Shown: positions 1-6,527 of the stretch, piece after piece | Layout of the letters: every line of letters starts with the position of its first letter | How positions within the stretch are numbered: the first letter of the stretch is position 1 | DNA from: Pseudomonadota bacterium | GTDB taxonomy: Bacteria; Pseudomonadota; Gammaproteobacteria; JAKAQQ01 | Assembly: GCA_021852325.1 (NCBI GenBank) | Contig: JAJZNM010000186.1 | Location: 1 to 11,731 of the forward strand | Length of the DNA stretch: 11,731 nt | Reading direction: 5' to 3' | Position numbers and translations under genes: made by a program | Notes under the pieces: generated by a model | Seen by the model: only the letters and a program-made list of their open reading frames with translations | Told to the model about the DNA's origin: nothing | Databases searched by the model: none

Positions 1-286
1 GATTGCGCGCGCACTCGCCGTCCATCCACAGTTCATGCTCCTCGACGAACCCTTTGCGGGAGTCGACCCACTCTCCCTGCTCGATATCCAGCGGATCATC
101 GAGCACCTGTCGAGCCGGGGGATCGGAATCCTGATCACCGACCACAATGTCCGTGAAACCCTCGGAATCTGCCAGCGGGCCTACATCCTGCACGCTGGCC
201 AGATCATCGCCGAGGGCGCCTCCCGCGAAATCCTCGCGCATCCGGAAGTCCGGCGCGTTTACCTCGGCGAACACTTCCAGCTCTGA
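1..286 (+). CDS. lptB: LPS export ABC transporter ATP-binding protein LptB, 3' part only
   Basis: This is the C-terminal 94 residues or so of an ABC ATPase; the 5' end lies outside the window and the first whole codon is at position 2. The sequence shows the helix after the signature motif (IARALA), Walker B (FMLLDEP), the D-loop (AGVDP), the H-loop histidine (ITDHNV) and a C-terminus ending YLGEHFQL, which closely resembles the YLGE-(D/H)-F ending typical of LptB. LptB powers the LptB2FGC complex that extracts lipopolysaccharide from the inner membrane and passes it to the LptA bridge. Lying directly upstream of rpoN is the classical position of lptB in proteobacteria and supports the call over another branched-chain-type ABC ATPase. 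The Walker A motif cannot be checked. Confidence 0.9.
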   Translation, partial: IARALAVHPQFMLLDEPFAGVDPLSLLDIQRIIEHLSSRGIGILITDHNVRETLGICQRAYILHAGQIIAEGASREILAHPEVRRVYLGEHFQL

Positions 287-312
287 AACCGCGCCCGGCC
301 CCCGAACGGGCA

Positions 313-318
313 TAAAAT
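313..318 (+). promoter_or_regulatory. Possible -10 element (TAAAAT) before rpoN
   Basis: TAAAAT lies in the 65-bp gap between lptB and rpoN and differs from the sigma-70 consensus TATAAT at one base. No convincing -35 hexamer is seen at the expected distance (around 290-295 is CG-rich), so this is only a candidate internal promoter that would let rpoN be expressed apart from lptB. Transcription starting about 7 nt downstream would begin almost at the ATG at 326. Confidence 0.25.
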
Positions 319-325
319 CACGGAC

Positions 326-355
326 ATGGATAATCGGCTGCGGATACTTACTTGA
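326..355 (+). other. Nine-codon upstream mini-ORF overlapping the rpoN start
   Basis: An ATG at 326 opens a reading frame of nine codons (MDNRLRILT) closed by TGA at 353-355. The stop shares bases with the TTG start of rpoN (TTGA at 352-355), the same geometry as the ATGA or TTGA overlaps used in translational coupling. There is no clear Shine-Dalgarno sequence before either start. The peptide has no recognised homologue. Coupling is an inference; the ORF could equally be chance in a short spacer. Confidence 0.25.
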
Positions 356-1863
356 GCCTCAAGACCCGGACAAGCCTCGTCCAGAACACGACGACCCGCT
401 TGGGCTTGACCCCCGAGCTCCGGCAGATGATGGTGCTTTTGACCCTGCCAGCCCTCGAGCTCGCGCAGTATCTCCGCACCTATGCCGAGACCAACGTCAT
501 CCTCGAGGTACTCGATCCGGAGAGCGAAACCGTCTGGGATGCCGAGACGGAGACGCCACCGGATGAAGGATCCGAGCCGGCAACAACCCTGGAGCTTTCC
601 GGTGAAGCCGCGTTCGAGCCAGGATCACCTGAGACCCCAGGCGGGGCGGACTTCGAGCCGGACGGGCTCCTCGAGCCGCGTGCCCGCAGCGGGGAAGGCT
701 TTCAGGCGGACCGTACCGCCACTCGCGAGACCCTGCTCGATTACCTGCTCTGGCAACTCGACCTCATGCCACTGACCGCGCGGGAGCAGCCGATCGCCTG
801 GGCCCTCGTCGAGGGACTCGATCAGGATGGCTATCTCACCTTGAGCGATGACGAGCTAATCGCCGGCCTCGATCCCGTACTGGCCGTGACGGCTGAAGAG
901 ATCCAGGTGGTCCGCCACCGCATCCAGCAGCTCGACCCGGTCGGAGTCGGTTCCCGGACGCTCCCGGAATGCCTGTGCGCACAGCTCCTCGCCCTGCCCC
1001 CGGAGACGCCGGGATGCGATCTCGCCCTGCGCTGGCTCCGCGAGGCGCCAGCCTCCCTCGCCCATGGCACGAGCGAGGCTCAGGCGGCGCGTCTCGGGAC
1101 GGATCTCGCAGAGCTCAAGCGCGCGTGGGCGCTCATCCGGAGTCTCCATCCGAAGCCCGGAAGCAGCTATCCGAATGCTTCGGAGATGCCCGCCTACGTC
1201 ATCCCCGACGTCCGGATCACCGAGCGGGGCGGGCGCTGGATCGCCGAACTCGAGTCCCGGCATCTCCCCCGCCTGCGCCTCGATCCGCTCTACAGTGCCT
1301 GGATCGGCGGGGCCCGGCCAGGTCTCGACCATCCCGGACTCCGCAACCAGCTCCGCGAGGCACGCGGCATCATCAAGAACCTGAGCCTGCGCAACGAGTC
1401 CCTGCTCCGCCTGGCCCAGGCGGTCGTGGACCATCAGGCGGAATACTTTACCGCCGGCGAGGCCTGCCTGCGACCGCTCAGCCTGCGCGAAATGGCCAGT
1501 CAGCTGGGACTTCACGAATCCACGGTCTCGCGCACTGTCCAGGGCAAATACCTCGCCACGCCACGCGGGATCATCCCCTTCCGGCGCCTGTTTTCGGTCT
1601 CCCTCGAGACCCGGACCGGCGGCAGCACCTCGGCCGCTGCGGTGCGCGCCCGCCTGCGTGCATGGATTCTCGCTGAAAATCCCGAAGATCCGCTTACCGA
1701 TGACGCGCTCGCCCAGCGTCTGGCCCGAGAAGGTATCATGATTGCGAGGCGTACCGTCGCGAAATACCGCGAAGCACTCGGGTTCCCGCCCTTCCGGGAA
1801 CGCGTGAAACCCCATGCCCTGCCCGGGCCCACACCCCCCGAGGAGTCATCACCATGCAGCTAA
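352..1863 (+). CDS. rpoN: RNA polymerase sigma-54 factor RpoN
   Basis: Sigma-54 directs RNA polymerase to -24/-12 promoters and needs AAA+ activators to open DNA. The 503-residue protein has the usual layout: a region I helix (RLGLTPELRQMMVLL, about 16-30), an acidic variable linker (about 60-115), a core-binding domain with DPVGVGSR near 195-203, a helix-turn-helix around 374-400 (SLREMASQLGLHESTVSR) followed by PRGI, and the diagnostic RpoN box ARRTVAKYRE at 465-474. The TTG start is chosen because an in-frame stop lies at 331-333, TTG is the first possible start after it, and the next in-frame ATG (427) would remove part of region I. No good Shine-Dalgarno precedes it. About 29 residues follow the RpoN box, a rather long proline-rich tail, and the last codons overlap hpf by 10 bp. 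The linker and tail are not conserved family features. Confidence 0.97.
   Translation: MSLKTRTSLVQNTTTRLGLTPELRQMMVLLTLPALELAQYLRTYAETNVILEVLDPESETVWDAETETPPDEGSEPATTLELSGEAAFEPGSPETPGGADFEPDGLLEPRARSGEGFQADRTATRETLLDYLLWQLDLMPLTAREQPIAWALVEGLDQDGYLTLSDDELIAGLDPVLAVTAEEIQVVRHRIQQLDPVGVGSRTLPECLCAQLLALPPETPGCDLALRWLREAPASLAHGTSEAQAARLGTDLAELKRAWALIRSLHPKPGSSYPNASEMPAYVIPDVRITERGGRWIAELESRHLPRLRLDPLYSAWIGGARPGLDHPGLRNQLREARGIIKNLSLRNESLLRLAQAVVDHQAEYFTAGEACLRPLSLREMASQLGLHESTVSRTVQGKYLATPRGIIPFRRLFSVSLETRTGGSTSAAAVRARLRAWILAENPEDPLTDDALAQRLAREGIMIARRTVAKYREALGFPPFRERVKPHALPGPTPPEESSPCS
1841..1845 (+). promoter_or_regulatory. Shine-Dalgarno sequence for hpf inside the 3' end of rpoN
   Basis: AGGAG ends 8 nt before the ATG at 1854 and lies within rpoN coding sequence. 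It fixes the hpf start and indicates that hpf is translated from the rpoN mRNA, possibly helped by ribosomes ending at the overlapping rpoN stop (1861-1863). Confidence 0.7.
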
Positions 1864-2162
1864 CCATCACGGGCCACCACATCGAGATCACGCCGGCGCT
1901 CAAGCGCTACACCGAGGACAAGATGGGGCGTCTGACCCACTATGAGCCGCTCATCGATCTCCACGTGGTCCTCAGTGTCGAAAAGCAGGTGCATAAAGCC
2001 GAAGCGACCGGACACGCGCCCGGGCACCGGTTCCACTGCGAGGCCACTTCGCGCGATCTTTATGCCACGATCGATACGCTCATCGACAAGCTCGCGGCAC
2101 AGGTGTGCCGGGACAAAGAGCGCCGTACCGATCATCATCCGCGGAACGCCGACACGCCCTGA
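1854..2162 (+). CDS. hpf: Short-form ribosome hibernation-promoting factor (HPF/YfiA family)
   Basis: HPF binds the decoding centre of the 30S subunit in resting cells and favours 100S dimers or inactive 70S particles. The 102-residue product starts MQLTITGHHIEITPALKRY, nearly identical in pattern to proteobacterial HPF, and contains the conserved DLHVVLSVEK strand, the ATGH segment, and the DLYATIDTLIDKLAAQV helix around 66-83. The length matches the short type (about 95 residues) and there is no C-terminal dimerisation domain as found in long HPF. The start is supported by AGGAG 8 nt upstream. It overlaps rpoN by 10 bp and sits directly after it, the usual place for hpf. The last residues (RRTDHHPRNADTP) form a short charged tail of no recognised role. 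Confidence 0.95.
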   Translation: MQLTITGHHIEITPALKRYTEDKMGRLTHYEPLIDLHVVLSVEKQVHKAEATGHAPGHRFHCEATSRDLYATIDTLIDKLAAQVCRDKERRTDHHPRNADTP

Positions 2163-2195
2163 CCGTTCCGGAGACGGCCGCCACCTCAACCCGCC

Positions 2196-3119
2196 ATGGA
2201 CCGACCCGATACCCAGCTCATCCTCCTGAGCGGTCAATCCGGCTCCGGGAAGTCGGTCGCCATCCATGAACTTGAGGATGAAGGCTACTACTGCATCGAC
2301 AATCTGCCGCCCAATCTCTTCGACAGCGTCGTGGAACGAACGATCGGCAGCGGGAAGCGCCTCTACCGCCTGATGGCCCTCGGGGTCGATGCCCGCAGCG
2401 GAGGCCACGACCTCACGCCCGTGATCGAGTCCTGCAACACACTGCGGCAGGCCGCACTGGATTGCCTGATCGTTTTCCTGCATACGGACGAGGAAGTGCT
2501 GATCCGCCGCTACAGCGAGACCCGCAGGCGACATCCACTCTCGACCGACCAGCTCTCGCTCCGGGAGGCGATCCGGCGGGAGCGGGACCTGCTTGCACCC
2601 CTCTCCGAAAGGGCCGATCTCACGATCGATACCAGCCACAAGACCGTCCATGAGCTCCGCACCGAGATCCGGGCGCGGCTCAATCCGCACCGGCACGGGC
2701 GCCTCATCCTCCTGATCGAATCCTTCGCCTTCCGGGATGGCGTACCCCTCGATGCCGACCTCGTGTTCGATGCCCGTTGCCTGCCAAACCCCCACTGGGA
2801 ACCCGGGTTGAGGAACCTGACGGGCCTTGACCCGGCCATCATCCAGTACCTCGAAGGCTTCCCCCAGGTGGAAACGTTCATCCAGGACATCGAACAATGG
2901 ATCAGACGATGGCTGCCCGCGTATGAATCCCAGAACCGGAGCTATCTCACCGTTGCGATCGGCTGTACCGGCGGCCGACACCGATCCGTCCATGTTTCGG
3001 AAGTGCTGGCGCGACGCCTGTCGACCGCGGAGACCCCCGCGCTCGTCCGCCACCTGAGGCTCTTGCCGGAACCCCCGACCCCTCCCCGCGCCGACAGCCT
3101 GCCCGGCTCGTCCGGCTGA
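2196..3119 (+). CDS. rapZ: RNase adaptor / P-loop protein RapZ (YvcJ family)
   Basis: RapZ is a P-loop NTPase-like protein. In E. coli it binds small RNAs and RNase E to control glucosamine-6-phosphate synthesis; in other bacteria its role is less clear. Walker A GQSGSGKS is at residues 13-20, followed by the family motif GYYCIDNLPPNL; the NTPase domain runs to about 160. The C-terminal domain has the hallmark DARCLPNPHW and the glycine-rich IGCTGGRHRS near 255-264. At 307 residues it is about 20 longer than E. coli RapZ, the extra being a proline-rich tail (LLPEPPTPPRADS). The basic C-terminal residues that E. coli RapZ needs for RNA binding are not visible in that tail, so sRNA binding cannot be assumed. 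It lies 33 nt after hpf, probably in the same operon, without a clear Shine-Dalgarno. Only 43 bp separate it from the convergent patatin gene, and I see no U-tract terminator there. Confidence 0.95.
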   Translation: MDRPDTQLILLSGQSGSGKSVAIHELEDEGYYCIDNLPPNLFDSVVERTIGSGKRLYRLMALGVDARSGGHDLTPVIESCNTLRQAALDCLIVFLHTDEEVLIRRYSETRRRHPLSTDQLSLREAIRRERDLLAPLSERADLTIDTSHKTVHELRTEIRARLNPHRHGRLILLIESFAFRDGVPLDADLVFDARCLPNPHWEPGLRNLTGLDPAIIQYLEGFPQVETFIQDIEQWIRRWLPAYESQNRSYLTVAIGCTGGRHRSVHVSEVLARRLSTAETPALVRHLRLLPEPPTPPRADSLPGSSG

Positions 3120-3162
3120 ACGGGCACGCCCGAACCGAGAGTCCGGCGCCCGGTGACCCCGG

Positions 3163-4305
3163 TCAGTCGAGAAACGCCCGGATCTCGTCCTTGCGGTCGA
3201 GTGTGTCCGCGTAGCCGAGGTCGACGAGATGCTGGCAATATTGCCCATCAAAGAATAGATAGCTCTCGAGTTCGAACCCTGGCGAATTCCCGGTTTCAGA
3301 TTCGCGCACGAGCCAGCGCAGCAAGTGCGGGAACCGGTTGCGGTGGCGGCTCACGAGCAGTGTGGGATCCATGCTCGGAGAGAGCACGAGCGTCTCCACC
3401 GGCCGCAACGTGGCCCCCGCAACGTTGGCGCCACGAACAACCGTCTCATTGATCCTTTTAAGCCGCTCGAGGTCGATATAAAGGCTGTCCAGGAACAGCG
3501 CGTCCATCATGAATCCTGCGATCTTCGTCCAGGACGGCGGCGCATCCCGCGGCGACTGGGGGACCTGTGACCGGTTCGGACCATGCACGGCGATGATCAA
3601 GAGCCGGTCGGCACCGAGGTGGATGGCGGGCGCAAGCGGGGTGAGCTGAAGCAATGATCCATCTCCATAGTCGCGCCCATCGATCCGGACCGAGGGAAAC
3701 AGGATGGGCAGAGCAATGGACGCCATCACGTGGTCCGGTGTGAGCCGGACCGGCAATCCCACGCGCCGGACACGGGTCCAGCCCGTGATCTCGGGGATTG
3801 ACTGGTAAAACGTCACGCTCCGGTTGTCAGTGTAGGACGTGGTCGTGACCGCAATCCCCTGGAGCTGTCCCGCCGCGATGGCACGGCCGATCTCGGGCCA
3901 GGCGACCTCCCGAGTGATGAGTTCCCGGAGCGGGCTCGTGTCAAACAGGGCATGTGAACGCCCGGGTACCGGAGGGGGTACCGTAGGAGACCGGTGGCGC
4001 CAGCCCAGTGACCGTCTGAGGTGGCGCCAGAGTCCCCAGGGCTGGCGGCGATACACCCGCTCGGCCGTGAGGGATGACCAGAGCGCCGCCAGGTTACGTG
4101 CACCCGGTTCGAGGTGGGCCACGCAGCCCGCCAGGTAGACGGCGTTCAGCGCACCGGCGGAGGTGCCCGTCACAACCTCGATCCGAGGACCGCCCTTGCC
4201 GGGCCACAACTCGACCAGCGCCTGGATCACCCCCGCCTCGTACGCCGCCCGGGCGCCGCCACCCGGAAGCACCAGACCGATCCGCGGCGGATGTCCCGAA
4301 GGCAT
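3163..4305 (-). CDS. Patatin-like phospholipase family protein
   Basis: This is a Ser-Asp dyad lipid acyl hydrolase of the patatin fold, expected to cleave acyl chains from phospholipids or related lipids. Counting from the ATG at 4305, the oxyanion-hole loop PGGGARAAYEAG is at about 14-25, the nucleophile elbow GTSAG at 47-51 (Ser49), and the dyad Asp in YGDGS at about 215. The middle of the protein (VMASIALPILFPSV) matches the typical patatin segment before the Asp. A GTG lies immediately before the ATG (4308), but GGAG is 7 nt from the ATG and only 4 from the GTG, so the ATG is preferred. No signal peptide or clear membrane segment is visible, which suggests a cytosolic or peripheral enzyme. 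It converges on rapZ and diverges from the ParA-like gene across about 100 bp. The exact substrate cannot be predicted. Confidence 0.9.
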   Translation of the reverse strand: MPSGHPPRIGLVLPGGGARAAYEAGVIQALVELWPGKGGPRIEVVTGTSAGALNAVYLAGCVAHLEPGARNLAALWSSLTAERVYRRQPWGLWRHLRRSLGWRHRSPTVPPPVPGRSHALFDTSPLRELITREVAWPEIGRAIAAGQLQGIAVTTTSYTDNRSVTFYQSIPEITGWTRVRRVGLPVRLTPDHVMASIALPILFPSVRIDGRDYGDGSLLQLTPLAPAIHLGADRLLIIAVHGPNRSQVPQSPRDAPPSWTKIAGFMMDALFLDSLYIDLERLKRINETVVRGANVAGATLRPVETLVLSPSMDPTLLVSRHRNRFPHLLRWLVRESETGNSPGFELESYLFFDGQYCQHLVDLGYADTLDRKDEIRAFLD

Positions 4306-4367
4306 CACCCCGTCTCCCCGGAGGCATCCATCCCCGCGGCACGCATTCGGTCCGCCGGGGGGGATGC

Positions 4368-4373
4368 TATGCT
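4368..4373 (+). promoter_or_regulatory. Possible -10 element (TATGCT) before the ParA-like gene
   Basis: The 104-bp divergent spacer between the patatin and ParA-like genes contains TATGCT, which keeps the important first two and last bases of TATAAT. It lies just after a run of seven G (4357-4363). No good -35 is seen, so support is weak. It is placed suitably for the plus-strand gene starting at 4410. Confidence 0.25.
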
Positions 4374-4409
4374 GGATCCATCGCGGAGCAGGGCAGATTG
4401 AGGCCCGGC

Positions 4410-5060
4410 ATGAAGAAAGTTGTGATCCTGAACCCCAAGGGAGGATCGGGCAAGACCACGATCGCGACCAATCTCGCGGTGAGCCTTGCAGTCAGCGGAC
4501 AAAAACCCTGCCTGCTCGATCTCGATCCCCAAGGCTCGTCGCTCGCCTGGCTGAAAAAGCGCCCGGCCGACCTGGCCAGCATCCACGGCATCAACGGGGC
4601 CCATTTCAACCTGCGCGTCACCCGGAGCTGGCAGTTTCGGCAGTATCCGGATGCGCAGGCGGTTTTGGTCGACACGCCTGCCGGGCTCGGACGCGACCGC
4701 ATGGAGGACCTCCTGCGTGATGCCCACCGGGTCATCATCCCCATCCTGCCATCCGCGATCGACATCGACACGGCACCCCGGGCGATCGCCGATATCCTCC
4801 TCACCAACTATCCCCGCGACCGGATCGTCATCGTGGGCAACCGGGTCCGGACCCGGACCCAGGCACTCGGTGTGCTCGAAAGATTCCTCGCGAGCCTCAA
4901 CATCCCGCTTTTGGCCTTTGTGAAAGACAGCCAGCTCTATGTCCGGTCGAGCGCGATGGGGCTCGGGCTCATTGAGCTCCCCGCCTGGATGACCCACGAG
5001 GAACCGGAGGCCTGGATGCGCATGAGGGCTTGGTTCGAAGCGATTCCGGATGACGCCTGA
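4410..5060 (+). CDS. Orphan ParA/MinD-type ATPase
   Basis: This 216-residue protein belongs to the deviant-Walker ATPase family that positions DNA or protein cargo by dimerising with ATP. It shows the deviant Walker A PKGGSGKTT at 9-17 (signature Lys10, catalytic Lys15), Walker A' LLDLDPQGS with Asp39, and Walker B VLVDTPAG with Asp88. The ATG at 4410 is chosen because MKKVVILNPKGG begins the family's first strand and GAGG lies 6 nt upstream; the frame stays open further upstream but that part is antisense to the patatin gene. There is no N-terminal DNA-binding extension, as in short ParA and McdA-like proteins. No parB or other recognisable partner lies beside it, so the cargo is unknown. 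It converges with the aldehyde dehydrogenase gene. It is unlikely to be the main chromosomal Soj, which is normally found with parB near gidA. Confidence 0.88.
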   Translation: MKKVVILNPKGGSGKTTIATNLAVSLAVSGQKPCLLDLDPQGSSLAWLKKRPADLASIHGINGAHFNLRVTRSWQFRQYPDAQAVLVDTPAGLGRDRMEDLLRDAHRVIIPILPSAIDIDTAPRAIADILLTNYPRDRIVIVGNRVRTRTQALGVLERFLASLNIPLLAFVKDSQLYVRSSAMGLGLIELPAWMTHEEPEAWMRMRAWFEAIPDDA

Positions 5061-5070
5061 GCCGGTGTCC

Positions 5071-5087
5071 CGCCCGAGGGGGGGGCG
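5071..5087 (+). terminator. Small GC hairpin between convergent genes
   Basis: CGCCC at 5071-5075 can pair with GGGCG at 5083-5087 around a G-rich loop, inside the 31-bp gap between the ParA-like and aldehyde dehydrogenase genes. The spacer includes a run of eight G (5078-5085). There is no U-tract on either strand, so a classical intrinsic terminator is not supported; it may contribute to ending both transcripts. Confidence 0.2.
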
Positions 5088-5091
5088 CGGT

Positions 5092-6453
5092 TCACGCCAT
5101 CCAGACGGTGCGCACATTGACAAACTCACGCATGCCGGAAGCCGCGAGTTCGCGGCCGAACCCCGAATCGCGGATGCCCCCGAACGGCAGGCGGGGATCG
5201 CTTTTGACCGGGGCATTGACAAAGACCATGCCACTCGGCAGGGCGTCTGCAAGCCGGCTGGCGCGCTCGCGGTCACGGGTCCAGATACTGGCCCCGAGGC
5301 CGTATGGCGTGGCCCCGGCGAGTGACAGGGCCTCCTGTTCGTCGGCGACCTTGAAGACGAGGGCGGCCGGGCCAAACACCTCTTCCCGAAACACCCGCAT
5401 GCCAGCCGTCAGGTCCGTCACCACGGTCGGCGCATAAAAAAATCCGGGCCGGTCGATGGGCGCCCCGCCGACCGGGATCCTGGCTCCGGCCGCGCGAGCG
5501 TCATCGACCTGGACGCGCAAGGCATCCCGGAGATCCTCGCGCGCGAGGGGGGCGAGTGTCGTTCCGGCATCCAGGGGATCCCCGGGAACGAGGTTCCGGA
5601 CCTCTGCGACAAAGCCCTCGAGAAACCGGTCGTAGATGCGGGCGTCGACCAGGAAACGCTTGGCCGCGATGCAGCTCTGGCCGCAGTTCTGGAACCGCGC
5701 GGTGATGCCGGCCTGGATCGCCGACCCGAGATCCGCATCTTCAAGGAGAATCCAGGGATCGGAACCGCCAAGTTCGAGGACACACTTTTTGAGATGCGCA
5801 CCGGCAGCAGCGGCCACCGCGCGTCCGGCACGGGGGCTTCCGGTCAGGCTCACGCCGCGGATCCGGAAATCGGCAATGACGCGAGCGGTCTCCTCGACCG
5901 GGATGCGAAGCGCCTGGAATACGCCTTCGGGGAAGCCTGCTTCATTGAAGCAGGCCTCAATCGCACAAGCCACCCCGGTCACATTGGGCGCGTGCTTGAT
6001 GAGGATCGTGTTCCCCGCAGTCAGGGCAGGCGCCGCAAAGCGCAGCACCTGCCAATAGGGAAAGTTCCAGGGCATGATCCCGAGCAACGGACCGAGCGGT
6101 GCATACCTGATGAGGCTCGACCGGGCCTCGGTGGCGACCGGCTCGTCGGCCAGATGGCGTGGAGCATCTTCCTGGAGCTGACGACAGAGGCGTGCACACT
6201 TGTCGAGTTCCGCCTGGGCTTCGCAGAGGCGCTTGCCCATCTCGCTGACCGCGAGCGCGGCCAGGGACTCGCGCCGGGCCTCGATCACGCGGGCGAGGGC
6301 CTCGAGGCGCTCGAGCCGGAGATCGAGCGGGGTACGCGACCAGCTTCCGGAGGCCGTTTCCACGAGCGAGAGTGCCTGCTCGAGTGCGCCGGGGGTGAGT
6401 TCCGGGTAACGGGCCCATTCGGCGCCGGTTGTGGGATTGACGGAGATCAACAT
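5092..6453 (-). CDS. NAD(P)-dependent aldehyde dehydrogenase, succinate-semialdehyde dehydrogenase (Sad) type
   Basis: This enzyme of the aldehyde dehydrogenase superfamily probably oxidises succinate semialdehyde to succinate, linking 4-aminobutyrate breakdown to the TCA cycle. From the ATG at 6453 the product has 453 residues, the usual length of the Sad/YneI branch. Visible motifs are MPWNFPYWQ at about 127-135, the cofactor-binding Lys in ILIKHAPN (about 153), SLTGS at 202-206, the general-base Glu227 in LELGGSDP, the catalytic Cys261 in NCGQSCIAAKRF, and EEVFGP nearer the C-terminus. The KHAPN and CIAAKRF wording resembles E. coli Sad more than GabD. The frame is open 14 codons further upstream, but GAGGT 7 nt before the ATG at 6453 and MLISVNPTTG as the family N-terminus decide the start. 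The gene stands alone between convergent and divergent neighbours with no GABA genes nearby, so the substrate remains an inference. Confidence 0.92.
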   Translation of the reverse strand: MLISVNPTTGAEWARYPELTPGALEQALSLVETASGSWSRTPLDLRLERLEALARVIEARRESLAALAVSEMGKRLCEAQAELDKCARLCRQLQEDAPRHLADEPVATEARSSLIRYAPLGPLLGIMPWNFPYWQVLRFAAPALTAGNTILIKHAPNVTGVACAIEACFNEAGFPEGVFQALRIPVEETARVIADFRIRGVSLTGSPRAGRAVAAAAGAHLKKCVLELGGSDPWILLEDADLGSAIQAGITARFQNCGQSCIAAKRFLVDARIYDRFLEGFVAEVRNLVPGDPLDAGTTLAPLAREDLRDALRVQVDDARAAGARIPVGGAPIDRPGFFYAPTVVTDLTAGMRVFREEVFGPAALVFKVADEQEALSLAGATPYGLGASIWTRDRERASRLADALPSGMVFVNAPVKSDPRLPFGGIRDSGFGRELAASGMREFVNVRTVWMA

Positions 6454-6515
6454 GACCGATACCTCAGCGCACGCGGGGGGCGGGGGCATCCGCACCCTGG
6501 CCTCCCGTTTGGTGC

Positions 6516-6521
6516 GAAAAT
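6516..6521 (+). promoter_or_regulatory. Possible -10 element (GAAAAT) close to the NDUFA9-like gene start
   Basis: GAAAAT lies only 6 nt before the ATG at 6528, in a 74-bp divergent spacer that also holds two G-runs (6475-6480 and 6482-6486). It is placed much like TAAAAT before rpoN. If functional, the mRNA would be leaderless or nearly so, which fits the lack of a Shine-Dalgarno before 6528. The match is poor (T to G at the first base). Confidence 0.18.
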
Positions 6522-6527
6522 AGCCGC

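Noticed and set aside
293..311. Short inverted repeat GCCCG...CGGGC after lptB as a terminator
   Set aside because: A five-base stem with a nine-base loop and no U-tract is expected by chance in such GC-rich DNA.
856..1815. A 319-codon minus-strand frame within rpoN
   Set aside because: It mirrors the rpoN codon pattern, has no motif, and rpoN itself is certain.
1860..3251. A 463-codon open frame antisense to all of hpf and rapZ
   Set aside because: Long antisense frames are expected in GC-rich genes with strong third-position bias. The translation shows no recognisable domain, while the plus-strand genes are textbook family members.
4074..4409. An N-terminal extension of about 112 residues on the ParA-like protein
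   Set aside because: The extension is antisense to the start of the patatin gene, has the composition of a shadow frame, and the ATG at 4410 has a Shine-Dalgarno and begins exactly at the family's first strand.
4305..5375. A 356-codon minus-strand frame across the ParA-like gene and the end of the dehydrogenase gene
   Set aside because: It covers two confidently identified genes and its translation is low-complexity, arginine- and proline-rich without motifs.
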